Source: Taxillus chinensis
Lineage: Eukaryota > Streptophyta > Magnoliopsida > Santalales > Loranthaceae
Direction: 5' to 3'
Assembly: GCA_023512835.1 (NCBI GenBank)
Contig: CM042091.1
Coordinates: 43,538,107 to 43,602,106, forward strand
DNA length: 64,000 bases
This document shows, one piece after another, positions 33,200 through 44,984 of this stretch (within the stretch, counting starts at the first letter, position 1; each line of letters begins with the position of its first letter). A program made the translations under genes and the position numbers. The notes beneath the pieces were generated by a model, which saw only the letters and a program-made list of their open reading frames with translations, was not told where the DNA came from and made no database searches.

Positions 33200-34107
33200 T
33201 TAGTATGTTAATGGGAATTTAAGCTCGAAACCTTTAAAGAGGAACCCTAATAATTATTTAGGGATTGTAATGTGCCTTTTATTGTTATAATTGATGTGTA
33301 TATATTTGTTTTTATGTTGAAAACATGTCTGTAATGATTGTACACTGGTATGGTTATACTATGGATGTCATATATTGATTGTGATGATGTGGGATTTTCT
33401 AATTTGATATATTAAACTTATAATGTTGATATTGTTGATGTGTGTTCTTATTATATAGTGCACTATATTTGTTGTAAAGAGGTCCGATAAAGGACAGAGG
33501 CCTGGTCAAGGACAAAAAGGATATGATGGATATGGTTGCATGTGTGGCGGTATAATATATATGGTTTCCTATGTGGTGGTTTATATTCTAGTTTGTATTG
33601 TTGTATACCACATGAATATCTAATAACTCTCACTACACATGTACATTTGTAATTAAAGCATATAGTATTAGTAGTTTATTATTGAGGGTTTGTGAGGAGT
33701 AGTAATTCACCTACTGAGCTTTATGCTCACCTTTACCTATTGATTTGCTTTCTCTAGGTGTTGACAGGAGCTAGCGATGGATTGCGCTGCTCAGCGCAGT
33801 ATTTATTTGATATATGAATTTTGTTAAATATTGTTTTTATTGGACCGTATTCCCGGGCAAGGGTCTGTAGATAGTTGTAAGAATTAATTGGGTTTATGTA
33901 ATGATTTTTATAATATGCTTATAATAGTTGTTTGGCATTTGGAAAAGTATTTTCATACCCTTGATGTATGTTTGTACATAGAATTTGGACAACACCCGCT
34001 TTGTATGTCCCTTATAGGTTTTTGTCACTAACCCTTTGACTATTCGGGTGCAGGCTTGGGGAAGTCACATGTCCGGTTTTGGTTATTTGGAATTGAGGAC
34101 GTGACAA
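33200..34107 (+). mobile_element. truncated family B-type LTR tail
   Basis: It contains CACCTACTGAGCTTTATGCTCACC (split here as a motif near 33710), GGCTTGGGGAAGTCACATG and the end GAGGACGTGACA at 34107. The start of the LTR is missing. It joins directly to a Gypsy pol fragment at 34108. Confidence 0.55.
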
Positions 34108-37100
34108 ATATGCACTTCCTCATATTAGCATATAATTTATTCTCACACATCATAGTTAACACTAGCCTCAAATGCTCAATATGCTTATGTGCAGTCTTGC
34201 TATAAATCAGGATATCATCAAAATAAACTACAATAAATTGGTCATTAAAAGGCTTGAGTAACTGATTCATTACACACACAAAGGTGTGCTTGGTGCATTG
34301 CTAATACCAAACAACATCACCAACCATTCAAACAACCCCTCTTTGGTTTTGTAAGCAATCTTCCACTTATCTCCAGGCTTGATTCGAATTTTATGGTAAC
34401 TGCTACGTAAGTCAATCTTGAAAAACACTTGAGTGCCACTCAAGTAATCCAACATGTCATCCACTCAAGGTATATGAAGTTTATATCCAATAGTAATCTC
34501 GTTGATTGCACGACTATCAACATACATTCTCCAGCTTTCATCTTTCTTGGGAGTTAACAAAGCTGGCACTACACAAGGACTCAGGCTGTCCCAAATGAAT
34601 CCCTTGTTTAATAATTCTTGGACCTTCTCCTGCAAGATATTTGTTTCCTTTGGACTCATCCTATAGCGTGGTAGATGTTAGCAATTCCGCAAGCGTACGG
34701 ATCGTTACAAGTAATAAAGTGGACTCAAAGTCCGGATGTCGAACCCACAAGGAAAGTGATCAAGTAAAAAGCTCATTTTGTAAATCCATGATGTATTTGA
34801 AGTTGGTTTTGTATCATTAGCACTTTGAATGTTGTAATTTAAATAAACAAGCAATGTAAATGATCTTATGGGAGAAAATAGGGATTTGGATTTCAATCAA
34901 TGTAATTAATTAATCTCTTGTTCTTAAGGCATATTAATTGAAACTTTCCCTTCTTATTTAAAACCCAACACCTTTGCATGTACTAGCCTCTTTCGAGTGA
35001 CCTAGCCGTGTGTATACCCTAGCTTGGGGAACGGGCAACCCATTATGTGCTTAAGTTGTTTGAGTGTAGATTGGCATCACACCAACCCTAACTAGGTTAC
35101 AAGCAAGATTACTGGCTTTCGCAAATTATAATCTTAGCAAGTCAAGTCTTTTAACTATCCGGTTATCAATGTCTTCTTTCGATCCATAATTGATTAACCT
35201 TATACAAGATTTAAGGTGGCCGAACTTAAATCTCACATGCTAACTCAAAAGACTTGATAAACATAACAGGGAATTTCAAATTAACTAGCCAAAAGAAAAG
35301 GAATTAAAAACTTACATCAAATCCATCCTCCTCTCATGGAGGTTTAAGCTACCATAGCAAATAAGAAAACCATTGTTCTAACTATGAGAACCCAATACAC
35401 TCCTCTCTCTCCCAGAATAAACGATGCCCCAAAATTACATGAAAAATCCCTTTTGTCTTACAATTCTTTGCATAACCGCTCTCCTAACCGTTAGAACTGT
35501 TCCATCCATCAATTCAAACTCGTTTCCCTCTCAAAAAGGTTGATGGAGCGTCGTCAGATCTTTTAATGAAGGATTACAGGCTGTACACGTGGCATCTATG
35601 AGAGTTCGTTGATCAGCAGGGTACGTTGTGCAGAAACTGCCCGCGGTCAATTCATTTGGTCAACTCAATTTCAAATGACCGTTTCAAATGACCAAGCTCT
35701 TGGGAGCTTCTGGTCAACTCAATTGGTCCCGTCATTTCTTTTTGGTCATTTCAAATTTGAAATGACCGTAGTACAGATTGTCCCTTGCTCCTTCCTTCTT
35801 CATTTAGACCTTGTGCTCGACCTGTTTTCCATTCAAAGACAGCAAAAACACCACAAAAGGATCTACTGCTACCATGTTAGGGGGTTAGTTCATTAATTGA
35901 TCAAATGCATCAAAATGAAGTTGAAATTGTGATCTTTTCTCATTAATTCTTCTTCATTTGACACTAAAATAAGTTGAAAAATCCCCCTAACAGTAGATTT
36001 GGTAAACTTGTACCAGATACCAAATCTATTTGATGTTGGATGTCTCTTAGTGGCAGCAACCCCTCTAGCAAGTCATTCAGGATCATATCCGCAAAATCCT
36101 CCAACACAATTTCAACCATATCTGGTGCCTCTGGATTAAAACTATCAACATTAATAATCTCTAGTTTCACTATAAGAGCATGCACCTTTTTCACCTCTTT
36201 TGCATCTTCAATCACATCTGCCTCAAATTAGATCACTGTTAAAAAATATCGTTTCTTGCCCTTATAGGTTTTAGAATGGAAGTCCTCTTTTAAGGGTAAT
36301 AAATTAAATTTTGCACTGCTTTTCTCTTGGCATAGAGATTGCTTTGTTTTTGAACCCCTTGAATTGGCACGGGCCTCTTGCCTTCCGCTTTGTCACTCAA
36401 CCTGGTCATTTCCTTTGTAGGCCTACTCATACCACTCACGATCCTTTCATTGCCCGTCTTGCTCCCATTAGAACTAATGTTAGTTTCAATTTCTTTTTGT
36501 CCACTTACAAACTGTGACGTTTGCTTATATAACATAGATTCTGCCCGAAGTGCTATATTCTTCGCTTCATTCAAGCTTCTATGGATTGTAAACCCAATCT
36601 TGTGCCTACTTTGGAATTTAAGGTCATCTACAAATCGTGCGGCTTGTTGTCCTTCACTTTCCCGCAAATCATTCCTCTCGTCCACTCTCATAAATTTTGT
36701 AGTATATTCATGAATTGATAGTGTTCCTTAACGGCAATGTTGATATTGTTGGAATAATATTTGCTCATAATTCAGTGGTAGGAAATCTTATTGCAGCAAC
36801 TATTTCATTTGAGGCCAACTCCTCACTGACTGTCACCCTTCACGTTGTCTCCGACTCTGCAATCTCTCCCACTATGCTAAAGTTCCTCCCTTCAATCTGC
36901 AAGCCACAATTTAACTTTGCGGTCTTTCGGAATCTCTATATAGTTGAAGAACTATTCAACCTCTGCCAAATAGTCAAGGAAACCTTCAATATCAATACTA
37001 ACATTGAAGGATGGGATATTCACCTTCAACCAATAGTCGATTGTATCTTTACGATCGTACTAATTCCTTCGGTATCCTCTGCCTCGATCCCGCATCGGCG

Positions 37101-37522
37101 GTAGTCCTGTGCCATACAACAACTCTTCCTCTTTTGATGAATCATCCCCCGATAACTGATGTACTCTAATTGCAGCCCCAAGTCTAGGGTTTGGGTCAAC
37201 CAATTCATCCCTTGCCCTTGGACGAGCATGCTCAATCAAATCATCATCAGAATTCATTTGGTCAGCAGACTCACGAACTCTCCTTACTCTTGGTTGCTCC
37301 TCGCCAAGCACTCTGCCACCATGACCTTCTAATGAGTTGACACACTCAGTCAAATCTTTAATACATCATTCTACATGTTGGATTCTTTGACCTATAGCAT
37401 TAAACTCCGCCTTTGGGACCCATTGATCAGCTCCTTCTCCTGAATGTCATCAAATACACGATCACTTCCAACACACGAACTCAACGACATCACCGCAGGA
37501 AAAACCTTGCTTCGATACCAAC
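34108..37522 (-). mobile_element. decayed Gypsy element, gag and RT, split by a solo LTR
   Basis: From the right on the minus strand there is a primer-binding-type TTGGTATCGAAGC at about 37509-37522. A gag region follows (37353-36290, with RNDLRESEGQQAARFVD and NEAKNIALRAESM). A protease-RT linker follows (36215-35998, ending SGTSLPNL). RT is at 34670-34108 ([53 protein letters not shown]). The active-site YFDD and the FKIDL motif are intact, but frameshifts and stops break the frame, for example just after YKLHIP. RNase H and integrase are absent because the element is cut at 34108. Confidence 0.85.
34676..35992 (+). mobile_element. solo LTR, family C (TSD GTAGA), inside the Gypsy RT
   Basis: The 1,317-bp sequence starts TGTTAGCAATTCCGC and ends CCCCCTAACA. 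A perfect 5-bp duplication GTAGA flanks it (34671-34675, 35993-35997). Excising it joins the Gypsy coding pieces SGTSLPNL and PRYRMSPKE in one frame, which confirms the boundaries. The last 600 bp or so match 61330-61975. No internal region of its own family is adjacent. Confidence 0.9.
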
Positions 37523-37827
37523 TGACGCAGTGCGAAAGCTACAAGAGATCAATATCATCAATCAAATCTCACAAACATGTTACTAATCCAAGCAAACCCA
37601 AAGAATAAATTGATTAAATCAATTTATAAGTTTATAAAACTGAGAATAAAATTTATGTGCATCATTACAATGATTTAGGAGGCTATTTATAGCATCATAA
37701 AGGATTACATAAAAGGAAATTTTCCTAATAGCTAAATGGAAACTCTTAACTTAGCAATTAAAGAAATTAATTAAAAGGAAAGATAAGTTTTGTTTGTGTC
37801 TCAAGTTGCTTACTTCTTAAGCTACCA
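37523..37827 (-). mobile_element. Gypsy LTR shared between two element bodies
   Basis: In plus orientation it reads TGACGCAGTGCG...AAGCTACCA, about 305 bp. To its left lie the primer-binding site and gag of the element at 34108-37522. To its right lie a polypurine-type tract (37828-37850) and the 3' end of a pol region. It is therefore the 5' LTR of one body and the 3' LTR of another. Confidence 0.65.
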
Positions 37828-38110
37828 AATTATTCTCTCCCATTGAAAAAGAACTCGACCTCGAGTTTGTAGCTAAATATAAAGGCACATCATCAGAATG
37901 AAATGAATAAATATTAGCTATATTAAAAGTCTGAGAAATCGCCATATCATCTGGTAAAGCAATGACATAGACATTGTCATTGATGTTACGCACAATTGCA
38001 TAAGGTTCATATTTCTTCGGTTGTAACTTGCTTTATTTACCAACTGGAAAATGTTCTTTAGCAAGAAACACCATCACTTGATCTCCCACAACAAACAATT
38101 TTCATCTCCT
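37828..38110 (-). mobile_element. Gypsy integrase C-terminal tail and polypurine tract
   Basis: On the minus strand the sequence gives VGDQVMVFLAKEHFPVGK, then KKYEPYAIVRNIND and YVIALPDD, the usual C-terminal end of Gypsy pol. A polypurine-like tract and then the LTR at 37523-37827 follow. The rest of pol is missing to the right. Confidence 0.7.
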
Positions 38111-38549
38111 ATGCAAATCATCAATCACTTTATATTTAACTAGTAATTGATTATCACTTTATCTTGATAAAGGGTAATCAATTATGTATTCTAACAATCT
38201 AAAGAAGGATAACCGATTATCCTTTATCAGTTTGCATGATTGGGGTTAGTTATTTGGTTATCTTTCAAGATTTCTCATTTAGTTTTAATTGGCAAGTTAG
38301 TATCATGATTCAGGTTGTTCTAGATTGTTGGATCGCCTCCCTTGAAGTACGGGAACTCGATCTTTGGTTTCCTTAGACCTCAATTACGACATCTATCCCC
38401 GTATAAATCATCAGTGCCATACCTTTGGTCCCTTCATTGATCATAGTCTAGTCTCCATCCATGGTTTGCCCTGTCAGACATCTCATCAGACTCGAAGCCG
38501 TTATCGATCTCTCCTCTAATTGAATCATCTCACAACTACTGCTCAACTA
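38111..38549. other. unclassified sequence between Gypsy fragments
   Basis: An AT-rich part with repeated GATAACCGATTATCC/GATAAAGGGTAATC words is followed by sequence that may belong to a gag-proximal region. No frame can be followed. Confidence 0.3.
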
Positions 38550-38848
38550 CTACCACTCCTCTCTCCACATGGCCACCTCACCTTTACAGGCCATGGTAAG
38601 GAGTGTCTTTAGTGTTTGATGAATCGTCAGTCGCCTTTGCATACCGTTGTGATCTACGGTCGCCCCCATGTGTTTGTCTTCCTCTAGCCGGTTCTTTACC
38701 CTTGCGGGTAGCAAGTAGTTGATCGATATTCTCATTGGTTCTGTCTTAAGAATGATCCATCTCCGCCATAGTGGTCGAAAGCTCTGTAACAAAATGCTCT
38801 AGGGCTTCAAACTGTTGTTTGTTTGTCTTAGTCGTCTCCTTTGTCATC
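38550..38848 (-). mobile_element. Gypsy gag N-terminal fragment
   Basis: The minus-strand frame reads QFEALEHFVTELSTTMAEM and then LEEDKHMGATVDHNGMQRR, resembling the N-terminus of plant Gypsy gag. It is followed on the minus strand by unrelated sequence, so the body between gag and integrase has been deleted. Confidence 0.5.
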
Positions 38849-39258
38849 TTGATGAAGAACGCGAAAGAAGTTTGAAAAATCTTAATGAGGATCTCTCAAT
38901 AAAATTGATAACTCAATGAAAAATCTTAATTAGGATTTTTCAATGAAAGTACTAAATTATTGAGGACCTAAACTAGAATCTAATAATACTCTAGAGAAGG
39001 ATAACCGAATACCCAAAATCTAGCTAATGCAATTCAAGTAATGAACTAAAAAAGGCAAAATATAAGAATAATCCTCTAATTAATAGTTTATTACTGATAA
39101 AAGCCAATAATTTTGAATACATAAATTGTCATAAACACGGTCTATTTACAGGCATAGACAGAAACTATGAATTGAAAACCTATTATAATAAGAAAACAAA
39201 TGTGAAATACTAATTTAACCATAATTAATATAAACTATAAATTAAATATGGAAATACG
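38849..39258. other. AT-rich sequence, possible LTR remnant
   Basis: The phrases AAAAATCTTAATGAGGAT and AAAAATCTTAATTAGGAT occur 50 bp apart. No terminal repeats can be matched. The target duplication ATACG of the next solo LTR ends here (39254-39258). Confidence 0.3.
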
Positions 39259-39922
39259 TGTACAGACCCGTACCTGTGTGCGATTGGAAGTTAGACTCGA
39301 ATAAAGTGGAAATATCTATTCAACAATGTGGTCTTAGCTTTGATATTTTGGGGGAAATATTATTTATTAATGTTGATATGAGTCCATTATTGGATGTAAT
39401 TACGATTATTAGAATAATTATATATTCTATTATTAATATTCATATGATTATTTATGTATTTGGGGTTATTAATATTATGTTAGTATGATTAATATAATCA
39501 TCTCAATATTTGGAATTAATTTTATGATGAATTGTTATTATTAATATTATTAATAATCTTATTATTAGTATTATTATTATTACTGTCATTATATTTATTA
39601 TTATAGGATTGAAATCATTATTAATAGGTAATTATTATTATTAATATTATTATGAAGATAGTATAAATAAGAGGAATTAGGGTAGAAACCCTATGTTGTC
39701 TGCGCGAAGCCTGGTGAGAGAGGAGCAGGAAGGGTTTGAAATTCAATTAATCCTTGGAGACTAAGATTCAGGTAGGTGACTCTCGATTTCATTATTTGTA
39801 TGCGTGAATGTTGAGGGTTTGGGTTGAAACTATTTGTACACTATGTATATACGTATATGAACACAAATATACACAAATACGTACGACGTTGGACATGGAG
39901 AGAGCACGACGACAGCGCCGCC

Positions 39923-41268
39923 TGTTAGATCAAACCCAGAATTTGGATAATGCTGATAAAGCCTTATGTAATTTGATCTGAGATCTTTTGTGTTTGATCA
40001 TTGCAGAAGATATGTTACTAATCCAGAGATGCACTCGTGAGAGCAAAGCTAAGGACAGGATACATAATCCTGATTCGGACAAGAGTGAGTGTCGTCAAAC
40101 ACTTGGTAAATAACCAAGTCACAAATACATACGGAATAAGGAACATTCGTACGGACTAAGAACTTAAAGGATAAGTGCGGAGTAAGGAAACCAGATGCGG
40201 AGTAAGGAATCCAGATATCCTACTCACCCGGAGTAAGGGACTTACATACGGAGTAAGGAACTTACATACGGAGTAAGGAACTTACATGCGGAGTAAGAAA
40301 GCGCTGACACGAAATAAGTCATCAGACTTTTCAAGACTCGCCCGGAGTAAGGGACTTACATACGGAGTAAGGAACTTACATATGGAGTAAGGAACTTACA
40401 TACGGAGTAAGGAACTTACATGCGGAGTAAGAAAGCGCTGACACGGAATAAGTCATCAGACTTTTCAAGACTCGCCCTGGAGTAAGGAACTTACATACGG
40501 AGTAAGGAACTTACATGCGGAGTAAGAAAGCGGCGACACAGACTAAGGATTCCAGTACTAAATAGATACGGAGTAAGCAACCACTGACACGGAGTAAGGT
40601 TCCGAGCTTCATTAGCTACGGAGTAAGGAAAATTACACCGGACCAAGAAGATACTGCTTCAACTCAACCGCATTTAAAGTTATCAGCTCGTGGCGTCCCG
40701 ATGTAAGACGAATTTATTGATAACCTGAAGAATCTTACACGTGGATCATCCGGATATGTGGACACAACCTTAATTGTAATTGGGAACTCACAAACGCACT
40801 TATACTCTTCGAACCCAAGATCTTGAGCTCCACAAACCGCAGCAGTCAAGGCAGAGAGATTATCGAGGGATAGTTAGTGCTGAACGCATTCCGGAACTAC
40901 AAGTTCCAAGGTTGTCTCTTAGGAATGTTTTGTATAAATATTCATACTTGTATATTAAACAGGAGGGAGCGAAAAAGCGAATGTGCGTTAGAAAAGAAAA
41001 GACTAATTCTATGTATGCACAAGAGTTTTCATCTTTGGAGATAGAAGTTGGCTAGTGTGTGAGTTCATTTGTAAACAGAGTGTAAGAGAGTCTTGCTTCT
41101 ATTTTGTTGTATTTATCTTGTGATAATAAAACAAAATACTTCCACTATCTGGTTATCTTCCGTAGTGATTCTATCACTTAACTAGATAAGTGTTTGTGTC
41201 TTGAGAGAAAGAAAAGAGTTTGAATAAGAGCCTATTCACCCCCCCCTTTAGGCTCCAAGGGACCATCA
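39923..41268 (+). mobile_element. solo LTR, family A, copy 2 (TSD CCGCC), nested in a solo LTR
   Basis: The 1,346-bp sequence starts TGTTAGATCAAACC and ends GGGACCATCA. A perfect 5-bp duplication CCGCC flanks it (39918-39922, 41269-41273). It closely matches 20475-21775 along its whole length except in the number and order of minisatellite units. It is younger than the family B LTR that contains it. Confidence 0.92.
40134..40625. repeat. minisatellite of family A LTR, copy 2
   Basis: The core unit GGAGTAAGGAACTTACATAC is the same as in 20620-21175. Here a longer block is duplicated: GCGGAGTAAGAAAGCGCTGA with the following AGTCATCAGACTTTTCAAG occurs twice, at about 40288 and 40420. Confidence 0.85.
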
Positions 41269-41667
41269 CCGCCATCCTTATGAAACGTTGAGTCAGAGCA
41301 CGCTGGATGCTTGGGTGGAAGGGACGGATCCGCGGTGGTTGCGTCAGCCAGATGCCGAGCGTTGTGCATTGGTGAGGAGGGAGAACGGCAAGGCCCGTCG
41401 CGTACCAGCGTGACTCGTCCCGTGCCGGCGGGGTTGCTGCGCGTCGAAAGGAGAGAGAGGGGCAGCGTGGTTCCTGTGCGCCAGCAAGAGAGGGAGATCG
41501 GGCGACGGCTTGCTGCTGTCCTGTGGTTGCCGCGCGTCCGCACGCCGGTGAGAGGAGAGGAGTGTGGAGGGGCGGCGTGCCGCCCCTGCGTGTTGACCGT
41601 GCGCACGCCAGTGCTGGGTGTGGGAGACGAAGGGGATGGCGGCTACAAGCCGTCCCTGAGTGCTACT

Positions 41668-41714
41668 GCCAACCCTAACGGGTTGGCGTGTTGGGCCAGC
41701 CCATTTTGGGCTGG
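41668..41714 (+). other. two adjacent stem-loops in the family B LTR
   Basis: GCCAACCC-TAAC-GGGTTGGC (41668-41687, 8-bp stem) is followed by CCAGCCC-ATTTT-GGGCTGG (41696-41714, 7-bp stem). The first has a counterpart at 25995-26015 in the other family B LTR (CACCAACCC-TAC-GGGTTGGTG). Confidence 0.7.
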
Positions 41715-41923
41715 TACCCCTTTTTTTATTTTACTTTATAAGTATGTATGTATAAGACTAGGATACATATATATATGTATATATATATTATGGACTAGAT
41801 AAATAAATTAAAATTTTGACTTAATAATATAAATATTAATTGTAAATTCAAAATTTGTGTGGACATTGAATGTTACTTATTGTCATATTATCTAATTGAC
41901 ATTTAAGGTATTAATCGTTTGAT

Positions 41924-41925
<2 letters not shown>

Positions 41926-41963
<38 letters not shown>
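41926..41963. repeat. (TA)n microsatellite
   Basis: About 18 TA dinucleotides within the family B solo LTR. Confidence 0.95.
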
Positions 41964-41965
<2 letters not shown>

Positions 41966-43080
41966 TGTGGTTAGTGTTGGACTGGTATATCTGATATTTT
42001 TGTAAGGTTGTTAAATTGGATTTTGGCTATTGGGATTTGGTTGGGTTACTTACGGATCCCACGTAGGGCTGGTAAGAGGCCTCAGGTCCCCTATGTGGCA
42101 GGTAACTCAGGTCCCATATGTGGCTGGTTGTCGTGAAGGACACCGCAGGTCCCACATGTGGCTACCAAGAGGTGTTTGGGAAACTTGGAGATAGTGGCGG
42201 GGTTCCCGTGGGTGGATAAATTACCGGTGTGAACCATTGTGACCGTATTGTGATGTACTGTTATTCTACGAAATTAATGTGATTTGTTTGTGATAAAATA
42301 TGACACTTGACTGGCACGAGCGTAAACCGATCATGTAGATTTGGTATTTTATGTTATAGGGTTAGTGGAGATAGGGATCACCTACTGGGTACTCGTGCTC
42401 ACCCTACTTTATTTGCATTTCTTTACAGGGTGTAGAGGATAGCTGTTGGTGCCATAGCGGAGCTGTCGGGACATCTTTATGTAGGGTTCATTTATGGACT
42501 TATTCTTTACCTTTGATTATTTGGTCATTTCCTTTTTCCGGACTTGGGTCCGTGACAGTTGTACAAACTTGATTGGCTGCACTTCAGTAATATTATTTGC
42601 AGATATATTTATTAATGACTTGTATGATGCATTGGATTATTTAAAAGTACAATGCTACTCCCGTTGTGGTATTGTGCAGGGTTGAATCAGTCACTAACCC
42701 CTCGACCCCTGGAGTGGGCGTGGGGAAGTCGCATTCCTAGTTCTGTGGGTTTCAGAATTTAGGGGTGTGACAATACGAGAAAAGAAAAAACTTTTAAATG
42801 AAGTATAAATTAAATAAGGAAAGAACAAAAAAAGAAAGACTAGTAACTTAATCAACAAGACAATTAATCTTCATCAGATTAATACCGTCTTGGGATTAAT
42901 TACTTTGAGTATAGGACATTTTTAAAGGAAAAGTTACTTAATCCAGCTACACATCATGCATCAACAGTTGTTATCACGCTCTTAAACAAGCAGTCATATA
43001 TAATTTTATATAATGATAGATATACAATAAAATCTTATCTAATAACAGCTAGCCAGGGATAACATAAGGCAATATTCTGA

Positions 43081-43503
43081 CCTGAGTTGATGATATAGAG
43101 TAGAATAATGCACAAATTGCCTTATATTCAACTATAGGAGGATCATCCCATATGACTACTAGAAAAGGATTTAAGAAAATCAGTAATGACATCCCAAAAA
43201 TAAGATTAATAAGATTTTTGATTAGATACATAACCTTCATACAAAGTAGTAGTTTTATAGATAGACAATCAATTATGAGAATATGCGCAACACCAGGTTA
43301 ATAAAAGGCATGTAGACTGCAGAGATAGTGAAGATAAAACCTCATATGCCATAATATCATTCAATGTGATATTGTAAAGCTCTAAAGCAGTAGGGTTGAG
43401 CCAAGTAATAAGCTTATCCTTTAAATAAAAATCCAATGCTCTCATAGACGCACTATTTCCCTCCATGCGGGGCAAGAACAATTAATTAAAAATCATTAGC
43501 TTG

Positions 43504-43562
<59 letters not shown>

Positions 43563-43979
43563 CTATTGATGCTTTTCTATAAACCTTCATTGATAACAAT
43601 ATTGCTAAAACATTACCTAAGAAATAAATTTGCAGAGTACTTATAATCACTTTTTGATGGTAAGTCAGAGAATAAGTTTTGCTTTGCAAAAATAACATAT
43701 ACAGACACTAGGTCCATGTATTTATTACATACGATTACATAACTATTAATGAAAAAAATTATATTATGTAATATAAACAAAAACTTTATTTGATAATAGC
43801 TAAAATATCGGTACATGAAATGGATAGGAACCTTACTACTCCTATATGCTTGTTGAGCATCTCAAAGAAAACACCATACATAGGTTGAGTTCCATTGACC
43901 AAGAACCATTTGCATAGACTTATGTTGATGCCTTTATAAAGTTGACTTTTGTCAATGGTCGTTGACTTTTCCACTGTGT
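43081..43979 (-). pseudogene. three exon-like fragments of an unidentified gene
   Basis: On the minus strand three protein-like blocks occur in order: one with SLCKWFLVNGTQPMYGVFFE (around 43930-43850), one with KDKLITWLNPTALELYNI (around 43470-43345) and one with WDDPPIVEYKAICALFYS (43159-43081). The third is bounded by an AG acceptor and a GT donor (CTCAG|GTCAGA). The second lacks a clear acceptor. Between them is AT-rich sequence with a (TC)n(TA)n run. They look like decayed or captured exons of one host gene. I do not recognise the family. Confidence 0.35.
43506..43562. repeat. compound (TC)n(TA)n microsatellite
   Basis: About 17 TC units run directly into about 12 TA units, between two exon-like blocks. 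Confidence 0.95.
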
Positions 43980-44984
43980 TTTAGTCCTTTCAATACAATG
44001 TCCTTGTGATCTTAACTACTTTAACAGTAATGCGGGTTTGATAAAATTCAAAACCTAACAATTTTATAAATGATAAAATTTTAAAAAAACAAAGAAAAGG
44101 TTCATTTGTGTTGTGTTCAAATCTCTAATAGTAAATGACATGTTTGGTATGAGTTTCGATTTTTATATTATGTTAAATTCTAATATGTTTTTTTTATCTG
44201 AGAGAGCATGTATTTTAAAAAGAGTGTTCATTTTTAAGTTTGGATCCCATAAAAAATAATAATATTGTGGGCCTAAATAATAAAATAAAAAAGTAAAAAA
44301 AAGTATTTTAATCTCCTACTAAAATTGAGTTTGGATTTGAAACAAACAACAAATAGAAATAGTTTTAAATAGCTATAGGACTTGCCTATTTTTAAAATTA
44401 AATTAAAAAATTAAATTTTTTTAAATTCATCTGAATTTATTATTTTTAAAAATAATTATTTAATATATTCAATAGGCCGAAAAACATTAATGGATAAGAT
44501 AAAGCACGCCAGATCTTCTCCACTCAATTGTTTAATCTATTTTATATCCTATATACATATTTGGCACTACTTAATTTTTTTAAAAAATTATAATTGCTTT
44601 TTTTAACATTATATTGATCAAATGAAATTGACATTTATATCTTCTAAGTCATAATTACAATTCAAAAAAATGAAAATTGTAACTTTTTAAAATGAAATAA
44701 TATGATAAATTTTTATTATAAGATCGTCGATTATAATTTTGAGATTATTGCCATTACAATATTTATTATTATTATTATTATTATTATTTTAAAATCTATT
44801 TAGTACTTTTAAAAATTTAAAAGTAGTACCGAAAACCTCTAGAAGGTACGGAGAAGATTTAGAGGATGGTAGTTTGTATGCAGGAGGAACTGATGCTTGG
44901 CTGAATTTGTTTTAAAATATAAATGGAATAGAGATGCTTGGCTGAACTGAATGAACAGAAATGGAGGGCTACGATTTGATGAGA
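43980..44984. other. AT-rich spacer left of MFAP1
   Basis: This is AT-rich sequence with a (TTA)n stretch at about 44763-44790. No gene or element is supported. Confidence 0.45.

Larger units (their letters stand above)
39259..42772 (+). mobile_element. solo LTR, family B, plus orientation (TSD ATACG), containing a second solo LTR
   Basis: It starts TGTACAGACCCGTACC and ends AGGGGTGTGACA, flanked by a perfect 5-bp duplication ATACG (39254-39258, 42773-42777). Without the nested LTR (39923-41268) and its duplication, the length is about 2,163 bp, almost the same as its relative at 24787-26946 (2,160 bp). It contains two hairpins at 41668-41714, degenerate CCACATGTGGG..GGTCCC repeats at 42050-42170 and a (TA)n run. 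Confidence 0.9.
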
